NCBI GenBank assembly: GCA_035459025.1
Contig: DATHYT010000047.1
Coordinates: forward strand, 7,740-71,739
Length of the DNA stretch: 64,000 nt
From: JAABQT01 sp035459025
GTDB lineage: Bacteria; Pseudomonadota; Gammaproteobacteria; Burkholderiales; SG8-39
Direction of reading: 5' to 3'
Position 1 is the first letter of the stretch. Every line of letters begins with the position of its first letter. The position numbers and the translations under genes were made by a program. The notes beneath the pieces are model-generated. The model did no database searches. It had not been told where the DNA came from and saw only the letters and a list, made by a program, of their open reading frames with translations. Positions 33,942 to 42,811 of the stretch are shown piece after piece.

Positions 33942-34499
33942 CTAGTGCAGGTTCTTGCGCGAGGGGCGCGCCACGTACTCGAACGCGCGCTCCTGCTGCG
34001 GCTTCGCACCGGAGGATTTTTCCTTCCAGTCGCGATCGAACAACTGGTTGACGAGCGTCGTCACCTCGGCGATGCGCTCCTTGTCGAACTGGCGCTCGAG
34101 GATCGCGGTGAGGTCCTCGATCATGCAGCGGCGCTGGGCTTCGTGGATCGACTGCGCGGTCGGCCCGACGAAGAGCAGCTTCGCCTCCTGGTCGCCGTTC
34201 TCCTGGTAAAGGGTCAGATCCACCTCGACCGCCTCGTAGCAGTAGGGCCCGAGGTTCTCGAGCGAAGCGTCGAGCGCGGCGTAGAAGCTGCGCCCGATCT
34301 CGCCGGTCCAGCACACGAGCAGCATCAGCTCCTTCTCGTCGAAGCGTAGCCCCGGCTCCTCGGCCTCCAGGCTCTTCACGTCGGCGAGCGCTTCGGCATC
34401 CAGGTACTCCAGCCAGGGCGCGAGCGCCTGCTCGATCTGCTTGCGCGAGACCCCCTCGAGGATGGGGATGTCGGCGTGGACGTGGACTTCGAGCCGCAT
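33942..34499 (-). CDS. uncharacterised protein, DUF6806-like
   Basis: A 185-residue soluble acidic protein. The start (RLEVHVHADIPI), the EEPGLRFDEKE segment and LLFVGPTAQSIHEAQR recall a family of Burkholderiales proteins I know as DUF6806; that match is from memory and not certain. No catalytic motif is recognised. ATG 34499 has TGAGG nine bases upstream. It ends eight bases before the metY start on the same strand, so co-transcription is likely. Confidence 0.7.
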   Translation of the reverse strand: MRLEVHVHADIPILEGVSRKQIEQALAPWLEYLDAEALADVKSLEAEEPGLRFDEKELMLLVCWTGEIGRSFYAALDASLENLGPYCYEAVEVDLTLYQENGDQEAKLLFVGPTAQSIHEAQRRCMIEDLTAILERQFDKERIAEVTTLVNQLFDRDWKEKSSGAKPQQERAFEYVARPSRKNLH

Positions 34500-34581
34500 G
34501 GGACGAAACCTCACAAAACGGGAGTGCAGTTTATCACGCGGCGGGCTTAACTTTCGGCCTGCCAGGGCGTCAAATCGTCCC

Positions 34582-34824
34582 GTGAGCGCACTCAGCATCC
34601 TCTACGACAGCGAGCACTACTGCGTGGCCGAGTTCGGCGCCGGCATGGGCATCGAGCTCGTCGACAAGCAGGCACGGCGCAGCGGCTTCCTCGAGGGCCC
34701 GGTGGCCGCGCGCTTGCGCTCGAGCATGGCGCAATTGAGCGCCGCGGACTCCGCCGACGACGAGGTGGACGAGTTCCTGTGCACCTACGAGGCGCTGCTC
34801 ACCCACCACCTGCACCTGCACTGA
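34582..34824 (+). CDS. DUF3567-like small protein
   Basis: An 80-residue soluble protein beginning with SILYDSEHYCVAEF, followed by GIELVDKQARR and an acidic helix. This is the pattern of DUF3567, found almost only in Betaproteobacteria; function unknown. Start is GTG 34582, seven bases after a TCAAAT that could act as -10. It is divergent from the DUF6806-like gene. Confidence 0.75.
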   Translation: MSALSILYDSEHYCVAEFGAGMGIELVDKQARRSGFLEGPVAARLRSSMAQLSAADSADDEVDEFLCTYEALLTHHLHLH

Positions 34825-34843
34825 GCCGCTAGAATCCGCACCG

Positions 34844-35992
34844 ATGGTGCGGCCGGACTACGCGGGCGGCGGATTCGTCAACCTCATCGCCTCGATCGTC
34901 GAGGCCTGCGGCGGCGCGCCGCGCCATGCGCCGCTGGCTTCGCTGTCCGCCCGCGAGCTCGCGGCGGCGCGCAACCTCGTCCTGCTGATCGTCGACGGCC
35001 TGGGCGACAACTACCTCTGCCGCGAAGGCGCGGGCGGCGCGCTGCACGCGCGGCGCAGGGGCGCCATCACGTCGGTGTTTCCTTCCACCACGGCGAGCGC
35101 CATCACCACCTCCTACACCGGCTGGGCGCCGCTCGAGCACGGCCTCACCGGCTGGTTCACCTTCTTTGGCGAAGCGGGCTGCGTCGGCTCGCCGCTGCCG
35201 TACTTGCGCCGCGGCGAAAAGGCGGCGCTCGACGTTGCGCCCGCGCGGCTGTACCGCGCCGGGTCCTTTTTCGACGGGCTCGGGCGCCGCTCGATCGTCG
35301 TGTCCTACCGGCCGATCGTCGATTCCACCTACAACCTGCACCACTGCGGCCGCGCCGAGCGGCGCGCCTACGACACGCTCGAGGGCCTGGTCGAGCAGAC
35401 CGTGGCGGCAGTGACGTCCTCCGGCGAGCCGAAGTTCATCTATGCCTACTGGCCCGAGTTCGATGCGCTGTCGCACCGCCACGGCAACGGCAGCCCCGAG
35501 GCGCGCGCGCACTGCGGCGCCGTCGACGCCGCATTCGCCGAGCTGATGACGCGGCTGGCCGGCACCGATACGATCGTGGTGGCGACCGCCGACCACGGTT
35601 TCATCGACAGCGTCGGTGCCGACGCGCTCGATTTCGCAGATGCACCGGGCTTGTCGGCGCTGCTGCGCTATCCTCTGTGCGGCGAGAGCCGCGCCGCCTT
35701 CTGTCACGTGCAGGAAGGGCGCGTGCCGGAATTCATGGCGCGCGCCCGCGACTGGCTCGGCGAACGGGCGCGCGTCTGCGCCAGCACCGAGCTGCTCGAG
35801 GAGGGCTGGTTCGGCCGCGGCGACGCGCATCCGCGCATTGCCGAGCGCATCGGCCAGGTGGCGCTGCTGATGCACGGCACCGCGACGGTGAAGGACTGGA
35901 CGCCCGGCGAATCGCGCCACCGCCACGTCGGCCACCATGGCGGCGCGAGCGCGGACGAAATGTTGATTCCACTCATCGTGGGGAGCGCATGA
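34844..35992 (+). CDS. alkaline-phosphatase superfamily phosphodiesterase
   Basis: A 382-residue nucleotide-pyrophosphatase/phosphodiesterase-type protein. Metal and catalytic residues are visible in order: LLIVDGLGDN (Asp), FPSTTASAITT (nucleophile Thr), YWPEFDALSHRHG (Asp, His), TADHGFID (Asp-His) and HVGHHGG (His). No signal peptide is seen, so it may be cytosolic, unlike many family members. TAGAAT at 34830-34835 is eight bases before ATG, suggesting a near-leaderless mRNA. It overlaps the downstream hydrolase by ATGA. Confidence 0.87.
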   Translation: MVRPDYAGGGFVNLIASIVEACGGAPRHAPLASLSARELAAARNLVLLIVDGLGDNYLCREGAGGALHARRRGAITSVFPSTTASAITTSYTGWAPLEHGLTGWFTFFGEAGCVGSPLPYLRRGEKAALDVAPARLYRAGSFFDGLGRRSIVVSYRPIVDSTYNLHHCGRAERRAYDTLEGLVEQTVAAVTSSGEPKFIYAYWPEFDALSHRHGNGSPEARAHCGAVDAAFAELMTRLAGTDTIVVATADHGFIDSVGADALDFADAPGLSALLRYPLCGESRAAFCHVQEGRVPEFMARARDWLGERARVCASTELLEEGWFGRGDAHPRIAERIGQVALLMHGTATVKDWTPGESRHRHVGHHGGASADEMLIPLIVGSA

Positions 35993-36777
35993 AAGCGAAC
36001 ACCAACGGCATCGAAACCAGCTACGAGCTGCACGGCAGGGAAGGCGCGCCGTGGCTCGTCCTCAGCCACTCGCTCGCGTGCAGCGTGCGCATGTGGGACC
36101 CGCAGATCGCGGCGCTGAAGGGAAGCTACCGCATCCTCGCCTACGACACGCGCGGGCACGGCGCGAGCGATGCGCCCAAGGGCCCGTACACGCTGGAGCT
36201 GCTCGCCGACGACCTGAAGGCGCTGCTTGATCACCTCAAGGTGAAAAGCCCGCACTACTGCGGCCTGTCCATGGGCGGCATGATCGGTCAGACCTTCGCG
36301 CTCAAGTATCCGGGCGTATTCAAGACGCTGATGCTCGCCGACACGACGAGCCGCTTTCCGCCCGAGGTCGGTGCGCTCTGGCAGGAGCGCATCAGGATCG
36401 CGGAGGAAAAGGGCATGGCGCCGCTGGTGCAGCCGACGCTCGAGCGCTGGTTTACAGAAACGTTCCGCAAGTCGAACCCCGACGCCGTGGCAGGAATCGC
36501 AAAGCTGATCGCCGCGACGCCGGCTGCAGGCTACGCCGGCTGCTGCCACGCCATTCCCAAGATCAACGTCACCGCGCGGCTGAAGGAGATCAAGACGCCG
36601 ATCCTGGTCATCTGCGGCGACCAGGATCCGGGTACCCCGCCGGCGATGTCGAAGGAGATACACGAGAATGCGCCCGGCTCGAAGCTCGCCATGATTCCTC
36701 AGGCCGCGCACCTTTCCAACCTCGAGAAGCCCGCGGCGTTCACCCAGGCGATGCAGGAGTTCATGGCGGCGCATTGA
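35989..36777 (+). CDS. 3-oxoadipate enol-lactonase-like hydrolase
   Basis: A 262-residue alpha/beta-hydrolase with SHSLACSVRMWDPQI, nucleophile Ser in GLSMGGMIGQ, Asp in CGDQDPGTP and His in AAHLSNLE. The block pattern is that of PcaD enol-lactonases of the beta-ketoadipate pathway. No other pca gene is nearby, so an esterase or lactonase with another substrate is equally possible. Its ATG overlaps the phosphodiesterase stop (ATGA). Confidence 0.82.
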   Translation: MKANTNGIETSYELHGREGAPWLVLSHSLACSVRMWDPQIAALKGSYRILAYDTRGHGASDAPKGPYTLELLADDLKALLDHLKVKSPHYCGLSMGGMIGQTFALKYPGVFKTLMLADTTSRFPPEVGALWQERIRIAEEKGMAPLVQPTLERWFTETFRKSNPDAVAGIAKLIAATPAAGYAGCCHAIPKINVTARLKEIKTPILVICGDQDPGTPPAMSKEIHENAPGSKLAMIPQAAHLSNLEKPAAFTQAMQEFMAAH

Positions 36778-36878
36778 AGGCGGCGGCAGGGCCTTGATCC
36801 CCGATCCTGCCCCCGCAGCGCACGCACCGAATACAGGTCGTACAAGCGCCAGACCGACGAGCCGAAGAAGCAGCCGCC

Positions 36879-37154
36879 ATGAAAGCCACCGCCCACCCGC
36901 AGGTCAGTAACGAGCGCGTCATCGTCACCGAATGGCGCTTCGCGCCGGGCGCCGAGACCGGCCACCACGTGCACGCCCACGACTACGTCGTCGTGCCGCT
37001 GACGACGGGAAAGCTCAGGCTGGAAGAGCCCGAAGGCACGCGCGAGGTGCAGCTCACCGCCGGCGTGTCCTACGCGCGCCCGAAGGGGGTCGCGCACAAC
37101 GTCATCAACGCCAACGCCTTCGAGTTCCGCTTCGTGGAAATCGAGCTCAAGTAG
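36879..37154 (+). CDS. single-domain cupin protein
   Basis: A 91-residue cupin. Metal-ligand motifs are GAETGHHVHAHDYVVVPLTTG (two or three His, then a conserved Gly) and a second ARPKGVAHNV with His. It could be a dioxygenase, isomerase or regulatory small-molecule binder; the substrate is unknown. ATG 36879 is preceded by GAAGAAG at a slightly long distance. The 101-base region before it holds nothing clear. Confidence 0.85.
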   Translation: MKATAHPQVSNERVIVTEWRFAPGAETGHHVHAHDYVVVPLTTGKLRLEEPEGTREVQLTAGVSYARPKGVAHNVINANAFEFRFVEIELK

Positions 37155-37169
37155 CGACGCCCGGAAACC

Positions 37170-38036
37170 GTGGCGATCACGCTGGCCGTGCTGAGTGCGC
37201 TGTGCTTCGGCATCGCGTTGATCGCCGCACGCATCGGGCTGCGCACGCTCGATGCGCGCTCGGGAGCCGCGATCAGCATCCCGACGGCGACGCTTCTGTT
37301 CGTGCTGGCCGCGCCGTTCGCGTTCGACGCGCGGGATTTCAGCCTGGACGCCGCGATCGTGTTCGCCGTGGTGGGAGTGTTCTTTCCCGCGCTCGTCACG
37401 ATCCTCACCTTCCGCTCGAACGAGCTGCTCGGGCCCACGGTGACGAGCGCGGTATCGGGGACGGCGCCGTTGTTCGCGCTCGCCGCCGCCAGCCTGCTGC
37501 TCGGTGAGAAGGTTCCCGCGCAGGCCGCGATTGCCGCAGCGGGCGTCGCCCTCGGCATCGTCCTGCTCTCGTGGAACCCGGGCGCCGTGCACAGGCGATT
37601 TGCCGGCAGGGCGCTGCTATGGCCCGTCGCCGGCGCCGTGGTGCGCGGCGTGGCGCAGGTCGGCGCCAAGGCCGGATTGCTGCTCTGGCCCAACCCGTTC
37701 GCGGCCTGCCTGATCGGCTACGCGGTTTCTTCCGCGACGGTGGTTACCGCCGACCGGTTCCGAGGCGGGAAACGCCGCCGGCCGACGCCGCAGAGCGTCT
37801 TGTGGTTCGGGATGACCGGCGCACTCAACGGCAGCGCCATGCTCCTGATGTACGCCGCGCTCAGCATGGCCGCGGTGTCGACCGTCGCCCCGATCGTCGC
37901 CGCGTATCCGCTGGTCACGGCGCTCGCCAGCGCGCTCGTGCTGCGCGGCGAGATGCTCACCATGCGAATCTTCGCGGGCGCGGCGGTCACGGTCGGCGCG
38001 ATCGTCTACCTCGTGGCGTCGACGGGCGCGCCATGA
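37170..38036 (+). CDS. EamA/DMT-superfamily transporter
   Basis: A 288-residue membrane protein with ten predicted helices in two EamA halves (GTAPLFALAAASLLLGEKVPAQ ends the first; VSTVAPIVAAYPLVTALASALVLRGE the second). The repeated acidic Gly-Glu after helices 4 and 9 is typical. Probably exports or imports an organic metabolite. Start GTG 37170 lies 15 bases after the cupin stop; both likely form one unit. Confidence 0.85.
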   Translation: MAITLAVLSALCFGIALIAARIGLRTLDARSGAAISIPTATLLFVLAAPFAFDARDFSLDAAIVFAVVGVFFPALVTILTFRSNELLGPTVTSAVSGTAPLFALAAASLLLGEKVPAQAAIAAAGVALGIVLLSWNPGAVHRRFAGRALLWPVAGAVVRGVAQVGAKAGLLLWPNPFAACLIGYAVSSATVVTADRFRGGKRRRPTPQSVLWFGMTGALNGSAMLLMYAALSMAAVSTVAPIVAAYPLVTALASALVLRGEMLTMRIFAGAAVTVGAIVYLVASTGAP

Positions 38037-38075
38037 CGGACATGGCCAGGCCGACGGCGCCGTGCTGAATCCGGC

Positions 38076-39164
38076 CTAGCGCCCGATCCCGGCGATGCCG
38101 CGCTCGAGAATTTCGCGCGACTGCTCCAGCACCGCCGCGCGCCACTTCGGGTCCGAGGGGTAGAACGCCTCGCAGAACTGCTCATGCACCTTGCGTGCGA
38201 GCGCCGGGTGCCGCGCCCCGCAGTAGCGCAGCCAGCGCCCCGCCATGTTGGCACGCTGGATTTCCTTCCGCTCGAGCGTGCCGAACTCCACCACGATGCA
38301 AGTCACCTCCGTCTTCGGCAGCATGGCCGAGAACGCATCGATGATCACGCCCTGGTAGTCGGCGAGCGCCTTGTGCGTGACGCCGGCGAGGTTCACCGCG
38401 CGCTCGCCCCACCAGTCGCGCGCACGCTTTCGGGCCGGCGAGCCCTCGGCATGGAAGCACAGGTAGATGTGCTCCATCCACGGGCCGATGCCGGTATGGA
38501 AATCGATGATCGCGGCGTGCCTGGCGTGCGACACATGCTTCAGCACCGCCTCGCGAAACGCGTAGTTCGACCACTGCTCGCGCTGCCCGCCGAAATAGAT
38601 GCCGTCGGGATGCGAGAACTGCCCGCCGTTGAATGCCGTGGAGAACGCCTTCTCGCCGATGCGTTCGCGCAATGCATCGAGCTGGCGGAACACCTCGGCC
38701 TGGGTGGCGTCGTCCCAAGACTCCGGCGTAACGATGGGGTGCACGTCGGCGTAGCCGGGATTCGGGGGATACGGCTTGCCATGGTCGATGAAGTTGCGGT
38801 TGAGGTCGACGTTCTCCTCGGTGCCGCGCGCCTTGTAGGCGAAGCCCCAGGGGTTGTGCGCGTGGAACAACACCATTGCCGTCTTCTTCGGCAGGCGCCG
38901 CGCGCCGCCGGCGAGCAGCCACGCGGTCTGCGCCGCCGAGCCCGGATAGCCCTCGATGCCGTGCGTGCCGCTGCCGGCGACCAGCACGCGCTCGGCATTC
39001 TCGGGCCCGGCGACCGCGACGTCGAGGCACAGCGGCTCGCCCGCCGGTCCTTTTTCCCTCGGGTCGCGGAACTCGTAGACGCGCGCACCATTGGCGCGCG
39101 CGGCATCGATGAAGCGCCCGCGCGCCTCGACGTAGCTCGAGGAGAACACCGAAAGATCAGGCAT
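38076..39164 (-). CDS. M14/DUF2817 family metallopeptidase-like protein
   Basis: A 362-residue protein of the DUF2817 branch of M14 carboxypeptidases. The zinc ligands are His and Glu in GTHGIEGYPGS and a later His in DFHTGIG; ENVDLNRNFIDH is the conserved family block. There is no signal peptide. Probable role is cleavage of a peptide or amide with a charged end; substrate unknown. It overlaps the upstream ubiX gene by eight bases. Confidence 0.88.
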   Translation of the reverse strand: MPDLSVFSSSYVEARGRFIDAARANGARVYEFRDPREKGPAGEPLCLDVAVAGPENAERVLVAGSGTHGIEGYPGSAAQTAWLLAGGARRLPKKTAMVLFHAHNPWGFAYKARGTEENVDLNRNFIDHGKPYPPNPGYADVHPIVTPESWDDATQAEVFRQLDALRERIGEKAFSTAFNGGQFSHPDGIYFGGQREQWSNYAFREAVLKHVSHARHAAIIDFHTGIGPWMEHIYLCFHAEGSPARKRARDWWGERAVNLAGVTHKALADYQGVIIDAFSAMLPKTEVTCIVVEFGTLERKEIQRANMAGRWLRYCGARHPALARKVHEQFCEAFYPSDPKWRAAVLEQSREILERGIAGIGR

Positions 39165-39732
39165 CGATGCCTTTCCAGCGCGCGAGCTTCGGCGAGTGCA
39201 GGCCGAACAGATCCAGCACGCGGCGCACCGTGTGCAGGACGAGGTCGTCGATCGTCTTCGGCCGGGCGTAGAACGCGGGTGCCGGCGGGAACACGATGCC
39301 GCCCATCTCGGTCACCTGCACCATGTTCCTCAGGTGCGCGAGGTTGAGCGGCGCCTCGCGCGGCACGAGCACCAGGCGCCGGCGCTCCTTCAGCACCACG
39401 TCGGCGGCGCGCGACACGAGGTCGTCGGCGTGCGCGTGCGCCACCGCCGCCAGGGTCTTCATCGAGCACGGCGCGATCACCATGCCTTCGGTGAGGAAGG
39501 AGCCGCTGGCGATCGCCGCGCCGATGTCCTTGGGGTGGTAGGACTTGTGCGCGAGGCGCTCGATGTCCTTTCTCTTCAGCCCGAGCTCCTGGTGCGCGTT
39601 CAGCACACCCGCGTCGGTGAGCACGAGGTGCGCCTCCCAGCCGCGCGCCGCGCGCAGTTCCTCGAGCAGCCGCAGCCCGTAGGCCGTGCCGGTGGCCCCG
39701 GTGATGCCGACGATGAGGCGCCGTTTTGCCAT
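39157..39732 (-). CDS. ubiX: flavin prenyltransferase UbiX
   Basis: A 191-residue flavoprotein transferring a prenyl group to FMN, giving the prenyl-FMN cofactor needed by UbiD decarboxylases. Motifs: GITGATGTAYGLRLL, the SGSF loop, IAPCSMKTLAAVAHAHADDL, and PREAPLN. Usual family length. No ubiD is in this window. ATG 39732 is seven bases from a -10-like TAAGCT on the minus strand, suggesting a leaderless mRNA. Confidence 0.95.
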   Translation of the reverse strand: MAKRRLIVGITGATGTAYGLRLLEELRAARGWEAHLVLTDAGVLNAHQELGLKRKDIERLAHKSYHPKDIGAAIASGSFLTEGMVIAPCSMKTLAAVAHAHADDLVSRAADVVLKERRRLVLVPREAPLNLAHLRNMVQVTEMGGIVFPPAPAFYARPKTIDDLVLHTVRRVLDLFGLHSPKLARWKGIDA

Positions 39733-39773
39733 GCGCGCAAGCTTAGCCGATTTGGACCCTTAGAATGCCGCGG
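39733..39773. promoter_or_regulatory. divergent promoter region between ubiX and an MFS gene
   Basis: On the minus strand TAAGCT (39745-39740) is seven bases from the ubiX ATG. On the plus strand TAGAAT (39761-39766) overlaps the ATG at 39765 and is seven bases before an in-frame GTG at 39774, which would make GTG 39774 a leaderless start. Confidence 0.35.
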
Positions 39774-40985
39774 GTGCATCCGCGGCTGCTCCTCGTCGTG
39801 TTCTGCCCCTTTGCTGCGGGCTTCTACCTCTCGTACTTCTTCCGCAACGTCAACGCGGTCATTTCGCGCGACCTGGCGCGCGATTTCGATCTCTCCAGCG
39901 CCGACCTCGGCTTTCTCACCGCCACCTACCTCCTTGCCTTCGCCGCGTTCCAGCTGCCGCTCGGCGTGCTGCTCGACCGCTACGGGCCGCGGCGCGTGCT
40001 GGCGGCGCTGCTGTGCATCGCGGGCACGGGCGCGCTCGTCTTCGCGCTGGCGCAGGACTTCGTCGTGCTCTCGATCGGGCGCGCGCTTATCGGCCTCGGC
40101 GTCTCGGGCTGCCTGATGGGCGCGATCAAGGCGTTCACGCTCTGGTTTCCGCTGTCGCGCCTCGCGACGCTGAACGGCCTGTACCTCGCGATCGGCGGCC
40201 TGGGCGGGCTCTCCGCCACCGCGCCGGTCGAGGCGTTCATCGGGCCGTTCGGCTGGCGCGCGCTGTTCATCGTGCTTGCCGCCGCCTCGGTGAGCGCCGC
40301 GGCGCTGATCTTCTTCGTGGTGCCGGAAAAGCCCTTGCCCGGCCACGGCCAGACGCTGCGCGCGCAGATCGCGGATTTCGGCCGCATCTTCGCCTCGGTG
40401 CCCTTCTGGCGCATTGCGCTGCCGCTCGTCATCTGCCACGCGGTCTACCAGGCGCTGCAAGGCCTGTGGCTCGCACCCTGGCTCTACGACATCGCCGGCT
40501 ATGAGCGCCCGGCCGTGGCCGCGGCGCTGCTCATCGCGGCAATCGCCTATACCGCCGGCTCGGTGTTCTTTGGCGTCTCGAGCGACCGGCTCGCGAGCGC
40601 CGGCGTGTCGCGCATGACCACCTACAAGGTCGGCATCGCCACCTCGCTCGCCATGTTCGCGCTGCTCGCCGCGGGGACCACCACGGGCCTGGCCGCAATC
40701 CTCGCGGTGTACGCCTTCACCTCGATCTCGGTCTCGCTCGCCTACGCGCTGATGACGCCGTTGTTCCCGCCGGCGATGACCGGGCGCGTGATCACCGCCT
40801 CGAACGTCATGATGTTCGGCACGTCGTTTCTGTTCCAGTGGGGCATCGGCGCCATGCTGCGGTTGTTTCCAGAAGCCGACGGCCGCTATCCGGCGGAAAG
40901 CTACGCCGTGGCGTTCTGGTCGCTCGCCGCGCTGCAGTTGGCGACGATCCTGTGGCTGCTGCCGATGCGGGAATCGCGCGTCTAG
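39765..40985 (+). CDS. MFS transporter
   Basis: A membrane protein of up to 406 residues with 12 helices; motif A is DRYGPRRV between helices 2 and 3, and SSDRLASAGVSR between helices 7 and 8. RNVNAVISRDLARDFDLSSADLG is typical of nitrate/anion- or sugar-phosphate-like MFS porters; the substrate is unknown. ATG 39765 overlaps a -10-like TAGAAT; GTG 39774 (three codons later) may be the true start. It ends in CTAG shared with the convergent SDR gene. Confidence 0.87.
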   Translation: MPRVHPRLLLVVFCPFAAGFYLSYFFRNVNAVISRDLARDFDLSSADLGFLTATYLLAFAAFQLPLGVLLDRYGPRRVLAALLCIAGTGALVFALAQDFVVLSIGRALIGLGVSGCLMGAIKAFTLWFPLSRLATLNGLYLAIGGLGGLSATAPVEAFIGPFGWRALFIVLAAASVSAAALIFFVVPEKPLPGHGQTLRAQIADFGRIFASVPFWRIALPLVICHAVYQALQGLWLAPWLYDIAGYERPAVAAALLIAAIAYTAGSVFFGVSSDRLASAGVSRMTTYKVGIATSLAMFALLAAGTTTGLAAILAVYAFTSISVSLAYALMTPLFPPAMTGRVITASNVMMFGTSFLFQWGIGAMLRLFPEADGRYPAESYAVAFWSLAALQLATILWLLPMRESRV

Positions 40986-41743
40986 GCTTCGCCGCGCAGC
41001 GACTTCAGGCCGATGCCGGCGGCATCGAACCCCCCGTCCACCGCGAGCATCTGGCCGTTGACATAGGACGCCTGGTCGCTGCACAGGAACCAGACCGCGG
41101 CGGCGATCTCTTCTTCCGTGCCGTAGCGGTTGAGCGGGATCGCGTCGTGGTAGTCGGCGCGGATGGCCGGGGTGTGCACCTGCTTTGCCATCGCCGTGTC
41201 CACCGGGCCCGGCGCGACGCCGTTCACGCGAATGCCGGCGTTGCCGAGCTCCGCGGCCTGCTGCCGGGTCAGGTGCTCGAGCGCCGCCTTGCTCGTGCCG
41301 TAGGCCACGCGCAGCGTGCTCGCGCGCACCCCGGAGATCGAGCCGATGTTGACGACGCTGCCGCCGCCGCCTTTCAGCATCGCCGGGGCGCAGGCCTGCG
41401 TGCATAGGAACGGACCGGTCAGGTTGACGGCCATCACCCGCGCCCACTCTTCATAAGTGGTCTCGAGCATCGGCTTGAACACGGCGATGCCGGCGTTGTT
41501 CACCAGTGCGTCGATGCGCTCGAAGCGCGCGACGACCTGGTCGATCGCCGCGCGCACCTGCGCCGGCTCGGCGACGTCGCACTCGATCGGCAGCACGTTC
41601 TTGCCCAGCCCGCGTGCCGCCGCCGCGAGCGTCGGCCCGTCGATGTCGAGCAGGGCGGCGCGCCAGCCGCCGGCGAGGAACCGCCGCGCGATGGCGAGCC
41701 CGATGCCGCGCGCGGCGCCGGTGACGACGACGACTTTGTCCAT
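40982..41743 (-). CDS. short-chain dehydrogenase/reductase
   Basis: A 253-residue classical SDR. NAD(P) loop TGAARGIG, NNAG at the expected place, catalytic Ser in IGSISG, and Tyr/Lys in AYGTSKAAL. The C-terminal ends normally with NGQMLAVDGGFDAAG. Acidic Asp after the second beta strand (DIDG) suggests NAD. Likely an alcohol or sugar dehydrogenase, substrate unknown. ATG 41743 lies ten bases from a -10-like TATACT on the minus strand. Confidence 0.88.
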   Translation of the reverse strand: MDKVVVVTGAARGIGLAIARRFLAGGWRAALLDIDGPTLAAAARGLGKNVLPIECDVAEPAQVRAAIDQVVARFERIDALVNNAGIAVFKPMLETTYEEWARVMAVNLTGPFLCTQACAPAMLKGGGGSVVNIGSISGVRASTLRVAYGTSKAALEHLTRQQAAELGNAGIRVNGVAPGPVDTAMAKQVHTPAIRADYHDAIPLNRYGTEEEIAAAVWFLCSDQASYVNGQMLAVDGGFDAAGIGLKSLRGEA

Positions 41744-41753
41744 GGCGGAGCGC

Positions 41754-41761
41754 AGTATAAG
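41754..41761. promoter_or_regulatory. overlapping divergent -10 elements
   Basis: AGTATAAG reads as TATACT toward the SDR gene (ten bases from its ATG) and as TATAAG toward the methionine synthase-like gene, which has a further leader with a GCGGAG ribosome site. Confidence 0.3.
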
Positions 41762-41789
41762 CTTGCATAAATCCAAAGCGGAGCACCCC

Positions 41790-42809
41790 ATGTTCGAGAC
41801 CACCATCGCCGGCAGCCTGCCCAAGCCCTTCTGGCTCGCCGAGACCGACAAGCTCTGGCCCGCGTGGAAGGCGAGCGGCGCGGAGCTCGAGAAGGCCAAG
41901 CGCGACGCGACGTTGCTGTGGCTGAAGGAGCAGGAGGACGCCGGCATCGACATCGTTTCCGACGGCGAGCAGTCGCGCCAGCACTTCGTGCACGGCTTCC
42001 TCGAGTTCGTCGAGGGCATCGATTTCGAGCACAAGGTGAAGATGGGCATCCGCGACAACCGCTACGAGGCCATGGTGCCGGTGGTAACGGGTCCGATCCG
42101 GCTCAAGGGCCGCGTGCACCAGGCCGAGGCGCGCCTGGCGCGCGCCCACACCAAGAAGAAGCTCAAGTTCACCATGCCCGGGCCGATGACGATCGTCGAC
42201 ACCATCGCCGACCGCCACTACGGCGACAAGGTGAAGCTGGCGATGGCCTTCGCCGAGTTGCTCAACCAGGAGGCGCGCGCGCTGGAAAAGGACGGCGTCG
42301 ACGTGATCCAGTTCGACGAGCCGGCGTTCAACGTCTACATGGACGACGTGAACCGCTGGGGCATCAAGGCGCTCGAGCGCGCGGCCAAGGGCCTCAGGTG
42401 CACGACCTGCGTGCACATCTGCTACGGCTACGGCATCAAGGCGAACCTCGAGTGGAAAGAGAAGCTCGGCGGCGAATGGCGCCAGTACGAGAAGATCTTT
42501 CCGGCGCTGGCCAGGAGCAAGATCAAGCAAGTGTCGCTGGAATGCATACACTCGCACGTGCCGCCCGAGCTGATGAAGCTCTTGAAGGGCAAGGACGTGC
42601 TGGTGGGCGTGATCGACGTCGCCTCCGACAAGGTCGAGACGCCGCAGGAGGTGGCCGCCACCATCCGCAACGCGCTCAAGTACGTGCCGAGGAAGCACCT
42701 GTTTCCCTGCACCAACTGCGGCATGGCGCCGATGCGGCGCGACATCGCGCTGGCGAAGCTGAAGGCGCTGGGCGCCGGCGCCGCGCTGGCGAGAAAGCGC
42801 GCGCGCTGA
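41790..42809 (+). CDS. core (single-barrel) cobalamin-independent methionine synthase-like protein
   Basis: A 339-residue protein matching only the catalytic C-terminal barrel of MetE. It begins TTIAGSLPKP, has SDGEQSRQHF, TMPGPMTIVDT, IQFDEPAF, and the zinc-ligand region VHICYGYG with CTNCGMAPM near the end. Such core-MetE proteins (MesA-MesD group) transfer methyl groups to homocysteine, some using methyl donors other than methyltetrahydrofolate. The likely MesD partner, MesX (DUF1852), is not in the window. Methyl donor and substrate are therefore unproven. The next gene starts two bases after. Confidence 0.87.
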   Translation: MFETTIAGSLPKPFWLAETDKLWPAWKASGAELEKAKRDATLLWLKEQEDAGIDIVSDGEQSRQHFVHGFLEFVEGIDFEHKVKMGIRDNRYEAMVPVVTGPIRLKGRVHQAEARLARAHTKKKLKFTMPGPMTIVDTIADRHYGDKVKLAMAFAELLNQEARALEKDGVDVIQFDEPAFNVYMDDVNRWGIKALERAAKGLRCTTCVHICYGYGIKANLEWKEKLGGEWRQYEKIFPALARSKIKQVSLECIHSHVPPELMKLLKGKDVLVGVIDVASDKVETPQEVAATIRNALKYVPRKHLFPCTNCGMAPMRRDIALAKLKALGAGAALARKRAR

Positions 42810-42811
42810 CC

